A stretch of 64,000 nt of DNA from UBA4285 sp050944355. Its GTDB lineage: Bacteria > Bacillota > Clostridia > Lachnospirales > Lachnospiraceae. Below are positions 7,378-16,346 of this stretch, piece after piece. The stretch is taken from NCBI GenBank assembly GCA_050944355.1, contig JBMNQX010000001.1, positions 186,001-250,000 of the forward strand. The letters are read 5' to 3'. Positions within the stretch are counted from its first letter, which is position 1; each line of letters starts with the position of its first letter. A program made the position numbers and the translations under genes. The notes beneath the pieces were generated by a model. The model was not told where the DNA came from and ran no database searches. It saw only the letters and a program-made list of their open reading frames with translations.

Positions 7378-7875
7378 ATGTTTGAAATTGGTGACAAAGT
7401 TGAATATGGAGTCCTCGGAACGTGTGAGATAACGGATATTGGGAAACCGGATATCAAGGGAGTAGAAGGTACATTTTATTTCCTGAAACCGCTGTATGAT
7501 GACAGAGGTGTTATCTATTCCCCGATTAAGAACCGGGTTCCGATGCGTTACATTATGAGCCGCGATGAGGCTGAGGAATTTCTGATCCGCGCAGCCGGAT
7601 GTGCGAAAGATGATGAACTGAACAAGAGAATTTCACCAAAGGATTATGAGAAAATAGTAAAGTCTCAGGATCCGAAGGAAATCCTGCATCTGATCCGTCA
7701 TCTCTACAACATACGCAATGAACGCGCCAGGCAGGTGCGCCGCATGAAGTCGGCAGACGCCAAGATACTCGCGGAAGCCAGAAAAATCCTGTATCAGGAA
7801 CTGGCAGCGGCGGACGGAAAAGATCTGGATGATGTGTCCGATACGATGGATGCGTATCTGGGAATCGGCATCTGA
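7378..7875 (+). CDS. CarD family transcriptional regulator
   Basis: A 165-residue protein of the CarD/CdnL/TRCF-RID family, which binds the RNA polymerase beta subunit and modulates open-complex formation. Seen: the N-terminal Tudor-like RNAP-interacting domain (FEIGDKVEYGVLGTCEITDI, then YFLKPLYDDRGVIYSPI and RVPMRYIMS, residues about 2-60), followed by an all-helical C-terminal domain rich in Arg and Lys (HLIRHLYNIRNERARQVRRMK). The ATG has AGAAGGGG upstream. It appears monocistronic, flanked by two hairpins with nearly the same stem sequence. Which promoters it acts on cannot be inferred. Confidence 0.88.
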   Translation: MFEIGDKVEYGVLGTCEITDIGKPDIKGVEGTFYFLKPLYDDRGVIYSPIKNRVPMRYIMSRDEAEEFLIRAAGCAKDDELNKRISPKDYEKIVKSQDPKEILHLIRHLYNIRNERARQVRRMKSADAKILAEARKILYQELAAADGKDLDDVSDTMDAYLGIGI

Positions 7876-7892
7876 AGCGGGTATGCCGCTTC
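7874..7892 (+). terminator. Hairpin at the carD stop codon
   Basis: GAAGCGG/CCGCTTC with a 5-base loop, starting at the stop codon. The T tract is poor (TTG), so termination would be weak. The stem nearly repeats that of the leader hairpin (AAGCGGC/GCCGCTT). Confidence 0.45.
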
Positions 7893-7998
7893 TTGATAAT
7901 GAAGATGCCCAGTGCTACTATGGGAAGAACTGCTGCAGGGGCGCAGGATATCCCTGATTTTCAGCAGACAGTCACAAGTTTCAGGAGGATCCATATCA

Positions 7999-10653
7999 AT
8001 GGGGAAACAGCTTGATAAAACGTATGATCCGGCTGCCATCGAGGGCAGACTGTATCAGAAGTGGCTCGACAAAAAGTATTTTCACGCGAAAGTCGACAAG
8101 AGCAAAAAGCCTTTTTCGATCGTAATGCCGCCACCGAATATCACCGGAAAACTCCACATGGGGCACGCTCTGGACAACACCATGCAGGATATTCTGATCC
8201 GTTTCAAAAGAATGCAGGGATATGAGGCGCTGTGGGTTCCCGGAACGGATCATGCCAGCATTTCAACCGAAGTGAAGGTCACAAATGCTCTGAAAGAAAA
8301 GGGCATCGACAAGCACGAAATCGGCCGCGAGGAATTCCTGAAGCACGTATGGGCATGGAAGAAGGAATACGGCGGCATGATCACGAGCCAGCTCAAGAGA
8401 ATCGGCTCATCCTGCGACTGGGACCGCGAGCGGTTCACGATGGATGAGGGCTGTTCCCGTGCGGTCCGCACCGTATTTGTCAACCTGTATAACAAGGGAC
8501 TGATCTATCAGGGCAACCGCATCATTAACTGGTGCCCGGTGTGCCACACCTCGCTTTCGGACGCGGAAGTCGAGTACGAGGATCAGGAAGGCCATTTCTG
8601 GTATATAAATTATCCGGTTGTGGGCGAAGAAGGCAGATTTGTCATGATCGCAACCACCCGTCCTGAGACACTGCTGGGTGATACGGCTCTGGCAGTCAAT
8701 CCGGATGACGAGCGCTACAGGGATATCGTCGGCAAGATGGTTCACCTGCCGCTCACGGACCGCGACATACCGATTATCGCGGATTCCTACGTCGACAAAG
8801 AATTCGGAACCGGTGTCGTGAAAATCACTCCGGCTCACGATCCGAACGACTTCGAAGTCGGAAAACGGCACAACCTCGAACAGATCAACATCCTGAATGA
8901 CGATGCGACTCTCAATGACAAATGCGGCAAATACGCCGGCATGGACCGCTACGAAGCCCGCAAAGTCATGGTGGAAGATCTGAAGAAACAGGGACTGCTC
9001 GTAAAGGTTGAGACAATCCATCACAACGTAGGCGTGCACGACCGCTGCCACACCACGGTAGAGCCGATGGTTAAAAAACAGTGGTTCGTGAAGATGAGCG
9101 ATCTCATCAAACCGGCGGCGGAAGGCGTCAGAAACGGCGAAATCCGTCTGATTCCGGACAGCATGAAGAGCACATACTTCAACTGGACCGACAACATCCG
9201 CGACTGGTGCATTTCCAGACAGCTCTGGTGGGGACACCGCATCCCGGCTTACACCTGCGACGACTGCGGCAGACTTACGGTTTCTGCTGATCCTGTGACA
9301 AAGTGCCCGTACTGCGGGAGCACGCACATCACGCAGGATCCGGATACGCTCGACACCTGGTTTTCGTCCGCGCTCTGGCCGTTTTCAACGCTCGGCTGGC
9401 CGGACAAGACGCCGGAACTCGAGTATTTCTACCCGACCAGTGTGCTGGTCACCGGTTATGACATCATTTTCTTCTGGGTCATCCGCATGATTTTCTCGGG
9501 ATACGAGAATATGGGCAAGCCGCCGTTCAAGAACGTCCTGTTCCATGGACTGGTGCGCGATTCCCAGGGGCGCAAGATGAGCAAGTCGCTCGGCAACGGC
9601 ATCGATCCGCTGGAGGTCATCGACAAGTACGGCGCGGATGCGCTCAGAGCTTCTCTCATCAGCAATTCGACGCCGGGCAATGACATGCGTTTTTACTATT
9701 CGCGTGTAGAGGCGTGCCGCAACTTCGCCAACAAAGTCTGGAACGCGTCCCGCTTTGTGATGATGAACGATCCGGACATGACCGTGAGTCCGTACGGCCC
9801 GAAGCCGGAGAAATTTACCGACGCGGACAAGTGGATTCTCTCGAGGACCAACCGGATTGTGAAGGAAGTGACCGACAACCTCGAAAATTACGATCTGGGC
9901 ATCGCCTACGACAAGCTTGCCGTTTATATCCGCGACGTATTCTGCGACTGGTACATCGAAATGATCAAGCCGCGCCTGTACAAGACAGACGACGCTGATG
10001 ACCACTACACGGCGCTCTGGACGGTCAAGAACGTTCTCATCACGCTGCTGAAGCTGCTGCATCCGTTCATGCCGTTCATCACGGAAGAGATATTCTGCAC
10101 GCTTCAGGACAAAGAAGAGTCGATCATGATTTCGAAGTGGCCTGAGTATGACGAGAGCTTTAACTTCCCGAAGGAAGAGGAGGACATCGAGCGCATCATA
10201 GAGGCAGTCCGCGGAATCCGCAATGCCCGCACTTCGATGAACGTGGCTCCGTCCCGCAAGGCAAAAGTATTTGTCGTGTCTTCGGACCCGAATGTGCGCT
10301 CTGTATTTGAAAAGTCCGGTCAGTTCTTTGCTTCTCTGGCATTTGCCTCAGAGATTGTGGTTCAGGCCGACAAGACCGGAATTGACGACAATGCGGTTTC
10401 TGTTGTCATCCGCGACGGAGAAATCGACATGCCGTTTGCGGATCTGGTCGACATCCGCCTTGAGATCGAGCGCCTGAAGAAAGAAGAGGCAAGGCTTACC
10501 GGCGAGGTGAAGAGATCGGAAAAAATGCTCTCCAACGAGAAGTTCCTCGCGAAGGCTCCTGCCGCCAAGGTCGAGGAAGAAAGAACGAAGCAGAAGAACT
10601 ATCAGGATATGCTGGCTGCGACAAAGGAGCGGCTTGCGGCGCTGCAGAAGTGA
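7999..10653 (+). CDS. valS: Valyl-tRNA synthetase
   Basis: An 884-residue class I aminoacyl-tRNA synthetase that charges tRNA-Val, with an editing domain that removes mischarged threonine. Signatures: PPPNITGKLHMGHALD (HIGH motif, about residues 43-58), the TTRPETLLGDTA editing-domain block, GRKMSKSLGNGIDP (KMSKS), a cysteine pair in CDDCGRL and CPYCGS, and a C-terminal coiled coil (IRLEIERLKKEEARLTGE). Length is normal. ATG 7999 is preceded by AGGAGG; the frame is open back to 7912 but that stretch has no ribosome site. No T-box is visible in the 120 bases upstream, unlike many Firmicutes valS genes. The aminotransferase gene follows after 9 bases. Confidence 0.97.
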   Translation: MGKQLDKTYDPAAIEGRLYQKWLDKKYFHAKVDKSKKPFSIVMPPPNITGKLHMGHALDNTMQDILIRFKRMQGYEALWVPGTDHASISTEVKVTNALKEKGIDKHEIGREEFLKHVWAWKKEYGGMITSQLKRIGSSCDWDRERFTMDEGCSRAVRTVFVNLYNKGLIYQGNRIINWCPVCHTSLSDAEVEYEDQEGHFWYINYPVVGEEGRFVMIATTRPETLLGDTALAVNPDDERYRDIVGKMVHLPLTDRDIPIIADSYVDKEFGTGVVKITPAHDPNDFEVGKRHNLEQINILNDDATLNDKCGKYAGMDRYEARKVMVEDLKKQGLLVKVETIHHNVGVHDRCHTTVEPMVKKQWFVKMSDLIKPAAEGVRNGEIRLIPDSMKSTYFNWTDNIRDWCISRQLWWGHRIPAYTCDDCGRLTVSADPVTKCPYCGSTHITQDPDTLDTWFSSALWPFSTLGWPDKTPELEYFYPTSVLVTGYDIIFFWVIRMIFSGYENMGKPPFKNVLFHGLVRDSQGRKMSKSLGNGIDPLEVIDKYGADALRASLISNSTPGNDMRFYYSRVEACRNFANKVWNASRFVMMNDPDMTVSPYGPKPEKFTDADKWILSRTNRIVKEVTDNLENYDLGIAYDKLAVYIRDVFCDWYIEMIKPRLYKTDDADDHYTALWTVKNVLITLLKLLHPFMPFITEEIFCTLQDKEESIMISKWPEYDESFNFPKEEEDIERIIEAVRGIRNARTSMNVAPSRKAKVFVVSSDPNVRSVFEKSGQFFASLAFASEIVVQADKTGIDDNAVSVVIRDGEIDMPFADLVDIRLEIERLKKEEARLTGEVKRSEKMLSNEKFLAKAPAAKVEEERTKQKNYQDMLAATKERLAALQK

Positions 10654-10662
10654 GGCGGATCT

Positions 10663-11838
10663 ATGGAATTTTCTTTTTCAGAGAAGGCAAAGCACTTCGG
10701 ACTGAATATTTTTGCGGAGCTGAATGAGAAAAAGGCGGAACGGCTGAAGGCCGGGAAGCCGGTATACGACATGTTTGTGGGGACACCGGATTTCAAGCCG
10801 GCGCCTCACATCATGAAGGCTGTCAGCGAAGCGGCTCTTGATCCGGAGAATTATAAATACGCGCTGAAGGACACGGACGAGCTGATCGCTGCTGTTCAGG
10901 ACTGGTACGACCGCCGCTACGGGGTAAGACTTGCCCCGGAAGAGATCATGTCGCTCAACGGTTCCCAGGAAGGGTTCGCGCACATCGCGTGGACTGTCTG
11001 TGAGCCGGGCGATATTGTTCTGACGCCAAATCCCGGCTATCCGATCTTTTCGGACGGGCCGTATCTGTGCGGCGCAAAGGTTGTCAATTATGACCTCGAT
11101 CCGGACAATCACTACGCCCCGCTTGTTGAGAAGATTCCGGAGGATATTGCTGAGAAAGCGAAGATGATCGTCGTCTCCTACCCGCTGAATCCGACATGCA
11201 CCTGCGCGGACCGCGAGTCGTATGAAAAGATCATCCGTTTTGCGAAGAAATACAACATTCTCGTCGTGCACGACAACGCGTATTCAGAGATCGAATACGA
11301 CGGCCGGAAGGGATTTTCGTTCCTTTCCATCCCCGGCGCCATGGATGTCGGTGTCGAGTTCAACTCGCTTTCAAAGACATACAATCTGACCGGGCTTCGG
11401 ATTTCATTTGTCATGGGGAATCCGGAAGTCATTCAGAAGTTCCGCGTTATCCGCTCGCAGTTCGACTACGGCATGTGCCTGCTGCAGCAGAAAGCAGCTG
11501 TGGCCGCGCTCACCGGACCGCAGGACGGCGTTTACGCGCAGGAGATGGAGTATCAGAAACGCCGCGACGCGCTGTGCGACACGCTGACGGCAGGCGGCTG
11601 GAAGGCGAAAAAATCCGAGGGAACTATGTTTGTGTGGGAACAGATTCCGGAGGGATTTGAAGACGACCGCGAATTCTGCTATGAGATGCTGCGCGAGACC
11701 GGCGTGCTCTGCACACCGGGATCCGCATTCGGCTCACTCGGCAGGAATCACGTGCGGTTTGCGCTGGTGCTGCCGGCCGACAAGACAAAGTGGTGCGCGC
11801 AGGAAATCGTCAGATGGCTGAATTCGCGCAAAGCCTGA
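10663..11838 (+). CDS. PLP-dependent class I/II aminotransferase
   Basis: A 391-residue fold-type I aminotransferase. Seen: the substrate/PLP-binding NPGYP, NPTCTCADRESYE with the following VVHDNAYSEIEYDG (Asp and Tyr contacting PLP) and FNSLSKTYNLTGLRI with the Schiff-base lysine. The pattern resembles LL-diaminopimelate and alanine/aspartate aminotransferases, but substrate specificity is not certain. The start follows GAGGCGG, nine bases after valS, so it is probably cotranscribed with it. A terminator follows about 50 bases after the stop. It could serve lysine or valine/alanine metabolism; neither is proved here. Confidence 0.85.
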   Translation: MEFSFSEKAKHFGLNIFAELNEKKAERLKAGKPVYDMFVGTPDFKPAPHIMKAVSEAALDPENYKYALKDTDELIAAVQDWYDRRYGVRLAPEEIMSLNGSQEGFAHIAWTVCEPGDIVLTPNPGYPIFSDGPYLCGAKVVNYDLDPDNHYAPLVEKIPEDIAEKAKMIVVSYPLNPTCTCADRESYEKIIRFAKKYNILVVHDNAYSEIEYDGRKGFSFLSIPGAMDVGVEFNSLSKTYNLTGLRISFVMGNPEVIQKFRVIRSQFDYGMCLLQQKAAVAALTGPQDGVYAQEMEYQKRRDALCDTLTAGGWKAKKSEGTMFVWEQIPEGFEDDREFCYEMLRETGVLCTPGSAFGSLGRNHVRFALVLPADKTKWCAQEIVRWLNSRKA

Positions 11839-11889
11839 TACACCTCTTGACAAATGCATATATAAGCACTACCGTTTATTCAGAATCAG

Positions 11890-11927
11890 CACGCAGGCCC
11901 GGCAGCCTGAGCCTGCGTGTTTTTTTC
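11890..11927 (+). terminator. Terminator after the aminotransferase
   Basis: CACGCAGGC/GCCTGCGTG stem followed by a run of eight T. Confidence 0.9.
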
Positions 11928-11956
11928 GCCGAAAGGCTTAAAATTTTATATTTCAA

Positions 11957-12128
11957 TGCTCTTCGGGGCAAGGTGACACGCAGAAAATCTGCGTGAATTC
12001 CTGACCGGCGGTATATCACAGTCAAGTGATCAGCCCGCGAGCCGGAAGAATGCCAGTCATGGCAAATGAAATTCTCCGGCAGATGAGGTGAGAAACCTCA
12101 GCCGACAGTAAAGTCTGGATGTGAGAAG
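11957..12128 (+). ncRNA. FMN riboswitch (RFN element)
   Basis: The conserved RFN blocks are present in order: CTTCGGGGCAAGGTGA, ATTCCTGACCGGCGGT, a variable arm, AGCCCGCGAGCC, GGTGAGAAACCTCAGCCGAC and AGTAAAGTCTGGATGTGAGA. It ends at the ribosome site of the RibU gene, with no clear separate terminator after the aptamer, so control is probably at translation initiation. Binding of FMN should reduce riboflavin uptake. Confidence 0.96.
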
Positions 12129-12138
12129 GGAGAATTCA

Positions 12139-12861
12139 ATGCAGGTACTAGAAGAAAATCTTTCATTTTTGATCGCATCGATATGTATTGTCGTGGCGGT
12201 CTATTTTGTTGCGCTTCTGTTTCAGAAGATTATCGAAAAGCGTGACAACCGCAAATTCCACACGGAGAAAACAAAAGTCAGCCATCTGGTCATCATCGCG
12301 ATGTTCACGGCGATCTCGGTGGTTCTGATGTACATCGACTTTCCGCTGCCATTTCTCGCGCCGCCGTTTTACCGGATAGATTTCTCGGAAGTCCCGATCC
12401 TGATCGGGGCGTTCATGCTCGGCCCCTGCGCCGGCGTCATGATGGAGGCGCTCAAGAATCTGCTGATGCTGGTCGTAAAAGGAACGAGCACGGCATTTGT
12501 CGGTGAACTGGCCAACTTTATTGTCGGGTGTCTGCTTGTCGTCCCGGCGTCGATTGTCTACCATTTTCACCGCACGAAGAAAAGAGCCGTCATCAGTCTG
12601 ATTGTCGGGACTGTGTGCATGACGGCAGGCGGCGTGATTCTGAATGCCGTGTACCTGCTCCCGAAATACTCGGAGCTGTATGGAATGCCTGTCTCTGCGT
12701 TTATTGAAATGGGCAGCGCGATCAATTCAAGCGTAAATGATATTTATTCGTTTGTGGCGATCTGTGTGGGACCGTTCAATCTCGTAAAAGCCGTCATCGT
12801 GAGCATCATCGTCATGCTCTTGTATCCTCATCTTTCAAGATTCCTGAAAGGCAGCCACTGA
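12139..12861 (+). CDS. ribU: Riboflavin ECF transporter substrate-binding component RibU
   Basis: A 240-residue integral membrane protein with about six transmembrane segments, the S component of an energy-coupling factor transporter for riboflavin. Seen: an N-terminal membrane helix (FLIASICIVVAVYFVALLF), then the S-component core with MYIDFPLPFLAPPFYRIDFS and EVPILIGAFMLGPCAGVMME, the usual RibU substrate region, and EALKNLL. The FMN riboswitch directly upstream fixes the substrate. ATG 12139 has GAAGGGAG upstream; a GTG at 12121 lies inside the riboswitch and is rejected. The shared EcfA/EcfT energising module is not in this window. Confidence 0.95.
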   Translation: MQVLEENLSFLIASICIVVAVYFVALLFQKIIEKRDNRKFHTEKTKVSHLVIIAMFTAISVVLMYIDFPLPFLAPPFYRIDFSEVPILIGAFMLGPCAGVMMEALKNLLMLVVKGTSTAFVGELANFIVGCLLVVPASIVYHFHRTKKRAVISLIVGTVCMTAGGVILNAVYLLPKYSELYGMPVSAFIEMGSAINSSVNDIYSFVAICVGPFNLVKAVIVSIIVMLLYPHLSRFLKGSH

Positions 12862-12931
12862 TTCAGAAGCGCCTGCGAAGAATCTGCGCAGACTTAAAGC
12901 AGCCGCTGCCGGGCATCTGGCAAATATGAGT

Positions 12932-12977
12932 GAACTGTTCCGCGCCTAAAGGCTGCCGCGGGACAGTTCTTTTTTTT
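12932..12977 (+). terminator. Terminator after ribU
   Basis: A 13-bp stem (GAACTGTTCCGCG with CGCGGGACAGTTC, one G-T pair) followed by eight T. The rest of the 285-base gap between ribU and nadE holds only the nadE promoter. Confidence 0.9.
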
Positions 12978-13070
12978 GCGGGAAAGCAGGCGGCGCAGGT
13001 CCTGAAAGTTTCGCAGAAAGATCGGATGACAACTGAGTCACAAAGCTGTCACAATTTTTTACCGAAGTTA

Positions 13071-13079
13071 TGATATAAT
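13071..13079 (+). promoter_or_regulatory. Extended -10 promoter of nadE
   Basis: TGA followed by TATAAT, an extended -10 box about 67 bases before the nadE GTG. No convincing -35. Confidence 0.6.
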
Positions 13080-13145
13080 ACGTTGTCGTGCAGTCTGAAA
13101 AAGGCTATTTGCCAATCCCAGGCGGACTGCTGAAAGGATTTCCTG

Positions 13146-15083
13146 GTGAAAGACGGATTTTTCAACACAGCGGCTGTGACACCCGCGATGAAAGTGTCCG
13201 ACTGCAACTTCAATACGCGGCAGATACTGGACGCTATGGTGTCGGCTCACGAAAAAGATATTCAGCTGCTGGTTCTGCCGGAATTATGTATAACGGGATA
13301 TACCTGCGGCGATCTTTTTCTGCAGAGGACTCTGCAGGACTCCGCACTGAGAAGCCTAAAAAGCATCGCGGAAAAAAGCGCGCAGCTTTCGGGAATGCTG
13401 ACATTTGTCGGACTTCCGCTCGTCGTGGGCGGAAAGCTGTACAATGTGGCAGCTGCCGTGTATGAGGGACGCGTGCTCGCTTTTATTCCAAAGCAGAATC
13501 TTCCCAATTACAATGAGTTTTACGAGAGACGTCAGTTTACGCCGGGAAGCGGCAGGGTTCAGGACGTCCTTTTCGACGGATATACGGTGCCGTTTGGCGG
13601 AAATATTCTTCTTTCCTGTGAAGACAATCCCGATCTTGTCATAGGGGCGGAAATCTGCGAAGATTTATGGGCGCCTCTGCCGCCGAGCGTGGGACACGCG
13701 CTGCACGGGGCGGATGTTATCGTGAATCTTTCCGCGAGCAATGACCTCATCGGAAAGTCAGACTATCGCCGTTCGCTTGTGACAGGGCAGTCGGCGAGAC
13801 TCATCTGTGCCTATGTGTACTGCAGCAGCGGACGGGATGAATCGACACAGGATCTCGTCTTTTCCGGGCACGATCTGATTGCCGAGAACGGTGCGCTGCT
13901 CGCCGAGTCGCAGCGGTTTGAAAACGGCATGATCACAGCGCAGCTGGATCTGCAGAAGCTGACGTCCGAGAGGCTGAGGATGACGACATTTGTCACGGAA
14001 GACACGGGAGATTACCGGGTTGTGACATTTGCCATGAAGCAGCGGGAACTACCGCTGACGAGAAAGTACGACCGCACGCCGTTTGTTCCGGGCGCGCAGG
14101 AAGAGAGAGACAAGCGCTGCCGGGAAATACTGCAGATTCAGAGCATGGGACTGCGCAAGCGGCTTTCGCATGTCGGGTGCAGCCATGCGGTGATCGGAAT
14201 TTCCGGAGGACTCGATTCAACGCTGGCACTTCTCGTGACGGCGAGGGCGTTCGACAGCCTGGGGCTGGACCGCAAAGGAATTCTTTGCGTCACGATGCCG
14301 GCATTCGGCACGACGGACAGAACATACACAAATGCCGTGACGCTGACTGAGCGGATGGGATGCACGCTGAAGGAAATACGGATTCTTGACGCCGTGAGGC
14401 AGCATTTTTCCGACATCGGACAGGATGAGAGCAATCACGACGTGACCTATGAAAACTCACAGGCCAGAGAGCGGACGCAGATTCTGATGGACCTCGCAAA
14501 CATGTACGGCGGCCTGGTGATCGGAACCGGTGATCTGAGCGAGCTGGCTCTCGGGTGGGCGACGTACAACGGCGACCATATGTCGATGTACGGCGTCAAT
14601 GCCTCGGTTCCGAAGACGCTTGTGCGCTATCTTGTGCGCTATGAGGCGGATACCTGCGGCGATGAAAAGCTGCGGAAAGCGCTGCTCGACGTGCTCGACA
14701 CGCCGGTGAGTCCGGAACTTCTTCCGCCTGAAAAAGGAAAGATTTCGCAGAAGACAGAAGATCTGGTCGGCCCGTATGAGCTGCACGATTTCTTCCTGTA
14801 TCACACCCTGCGTTTCGGCGTCCATCCGAAGAAACTGTACCGGATTGCGTGCGCGGCATTTGACGGACAGTTTGATCCTGAGACGATATACAAGTGGCAG
14901 AGAACATTTACCTGGCGCTTTTTTGCCCAGCAGTACAAGCGCTCATGCCTGCCGGATTCCCCGAAAGTCGGGTCGGTGGCCGTGAGTCCGAGAGGAGATC
15001 TTCGTATGCCCAGTGATGCTTCCAGCGCGGTCTGGATGTCGGAACTGGATGAAATAAAGAATAATTTCAGCAAGGAAGGATAA
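13146..15083 (+). CDS. nadE: Glutamine-dependent NAD+ synthetase
   Basis: A 645-residue two-domain enzyme making NAD+ from nicotinic acid adenine dinucleotide, ATP and glutamine-derived ammonia. The N-terminal carbon-nitrogen hydrolase domain has the Glu-Lys-Cys triad in LPELCITGYTCGDLF, PKQNLPNYNEFYERR and IGAEICEDLWAP. The C-terminal synthetase domain has the P-loop-like GISGGLDSTLAL and GTGDLSELALGW. Length matches the family. The start is a GTG preceded by AAAGGA; no ATG upstream fits. The membrane-anchored SurA_N-type gene follows after nine bases. Confidence 0.96.
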   Translation: MKDGFFNTAAVTPAMKVSDCNFNTRQILDAMVSAHEKDIQLLVLPELCITGYTCGDLFLQRTLQDSALRSLKSIAEKSAQLSGMLTFVGLPLVVGGKLYNVAAAVYEGRVLAFIPKQNLPNYNEFYERRQFTPGSGRVQDVLFDGYTVPFGGNILLSCEDNPDLVIGAEICEDLWAPLPPSVGHALHGADVIVNLSASNDLIGKSDYRRSLVTGQSARLICAYVYCSSGRDESTQDLVFSGHDLIAENGALLAESQRFENGMITAQLDLQKLTSERLRMTTFVTEDTGDYRVVTFAMKQRELPLTRKYDRTPFVPGAQEERDKRCREILQIQSMGLRKRLSHVGCSHAVIGISGGLDSTLALLVTARAFDSLGLDRKGILCVTMPAFGTTDRTYTNAVTLTERMGCTLKEIRILDAVRQHFSDIGQDESNHDVTYENSQARERTQILMDLANMYGGLVIGTGDLSELALGWATYNGDHMSMYGVNASVPKTLVRYLVRYEADTCGDEKLRKALLDVLDTPVSPELLPPEKGKISQKTEDLVGPYELHDFFLYHTLRFGVHPKKLYRIACAAFDGQFDPETIYKWQRTFTWRFFAQQYKRSCLPDSPKVGSVAVSPRGDLRMPSDASSAVWMSELDEIKNNFSKEG

Positions 15084-15092
15084 TAGCAGGAA

Positions 15093-16346
15093 ATGGCGAA
15101 CAAAAACCGGAATCTGATGGAAAATCTCGACGAAAAGACGAGAAAAAAGCTTGAGAAGAAACGGGCGCGCAGGGAAAAAGAGGAAGCCCGCATCGAAAAA
15201 GCCAAAGAAGCAGAGAAGGAGCGCCAGGAGAAAAAGCGCAGCAAAGTCGACGCGAAAATCTCCGAAGCAAAGGATGACAAGACGGTTACGAGCTATGACC
15301 GGAAAATGGCGGTCCGCGAGAAGCAGAAAAAAACGGATGCGCGGGTGCGCAGGACAATGAAGATTTCTCTCACGGCGATCTGCATAATCGTCGCCGCTGC
15401 CCTGATCTGGCATTACGGCTCGAATTATTATTACACCGACATCAAATATATCGCTGTCGGAGATCAGAACATCAGCGAGACAAAGTACGAATACTACTAT
15501 GGCTACGCCAAGAGAGACTTCATGAATCAGACGCTCTACGGCGATATGACGTATGGAGATTATCTGACCCAGTATCTGTCATACGACGAGACAGGGGATG
15601 ACTCGACGCAGTATTACGGCCAGACCGGCTATACCTATGAACAGGCATTCAACACACTCGCCATTGAATCGATAAAGCAGGAAATGGCGCTTCTTGAGGA
15701 CATGGGGACCAGTTCCGACTTCACGTATGACACGGAAGATTCCGATTACGAAGAATATATGTCGGCTCTTGACACGGATGCCGAAGAAGCCGGCCTGACG
15801 CGCGAAGAATACATTAAGCAGGTTTTCGGTGAAAATGCGACTGAGGAAAAAATTTCGTCATGGCTCAGGACGGATCTCAAGTGCGAAGCGTATCTGACCT
15901 ATCTGGACGAAAACACCGATCCGACGGAAGAGGACATTCAGTCTTACTACGATGAAAACAAGCAGGATCTTGACACCGTGACGTATCGCTACTATTCCGG
16001 AGAATCAGCGGATGAAGGCGATCACTACGATGACGCCATGGAAATGACAGACATGAGCTACTCCGGTATTTCCAACACGGACATGGCCGACTGGCTGTTT
16101 GACGAGTCCCGTGTGGAAGGCGATTCTACGGTCATTGAAGACACCTCATCGTCGACGACGGCATATTATTATGTGTACTTCGAGTACCGCACGGCGGCGG
16201 ATCTGACGACGGATTCCATCAAGACGACAGTGAAGGACAACATGATCTACGAAAAGCTCAAGGCGTATGAAGACTCGTACACCTTTGAGAACGTCAGGGA
16301 TCACGTATCCGTAATTCCGGATGAGACGGAAACAACAGACTCATGA
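15093..16346 (+). CDS. Membrane-anchored SurA_N-type foldase-like protein
   Basis: A 417-residue protein with an unusual basic cytoplasmic N terminus (about 90 residues, nearly all Lys, Arg, Glu), one transmembrane segment (ISLTAICIIVAAALIW, about residues 91-106) and a large acidic, Tyr-rich outside domain. That domain has the helical pattern of the SurA/PrsA N-terminal chaperone region (VGDQNISETKYEYYYGYAK; LTREEYIKQVFGENATEEKI; PTEEDIQSYYDENKQDLDTV). The parvulin catalytic domain is not recognisable; only a short degenerate stretch follows. I infer a chaperone for secreted proteins rather than an isomerase. It sits between nadE and a HAD gene whose start overlaps its stop. Confidence 0.65.
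   Translation: MANKNRNLMENLDEKTRKKLEKKRARREKEEARIEKAKEAEKERQEKKRSKVDAKISEAKDDKTVTSYDRKMAVREKQKKTDARVRRTMKISLTAICIIVAAALIWHYGSNYYYTDIKYIAVGDQNISETKYEYYYGYAKRDFMNQTLYGDMTYGDYLTQYLSYDETGDDSTQYYGQTGYTYEQAFNTLAIESIKQEMALLEDMGTSSDFTYDTEDSDYEEYMSALDTDAEEAGLTREEYIKQVFGENATEEKISSWLRTDLKCEAYLTYLDENTDPTEEDIQSYYDENKQDLDTVTYRYYSGESADEGDHYDDAMEMTDMSYSGISNTDMADWLFDESRVEGDSTVIEDTSSSTTAYYYVYFEYRTAADLTTDSIKTTVKDNMIYEKLKAYEDSYTFENVRDHVSVIPDETETTDS

Noticed and set aside
7893..7998. T-box upstream of valS
   Set aside because: No T-box core (AGGGTGGNACCGCG) or specifier-loop structure found in the 120 bases available.
12121..12138. GTG start for ribU six codons upstream
   Set aside because: It lies within the 3' end of the FMN riboswitch; the ATG at 12139 has a ribosome site at the correct distance.
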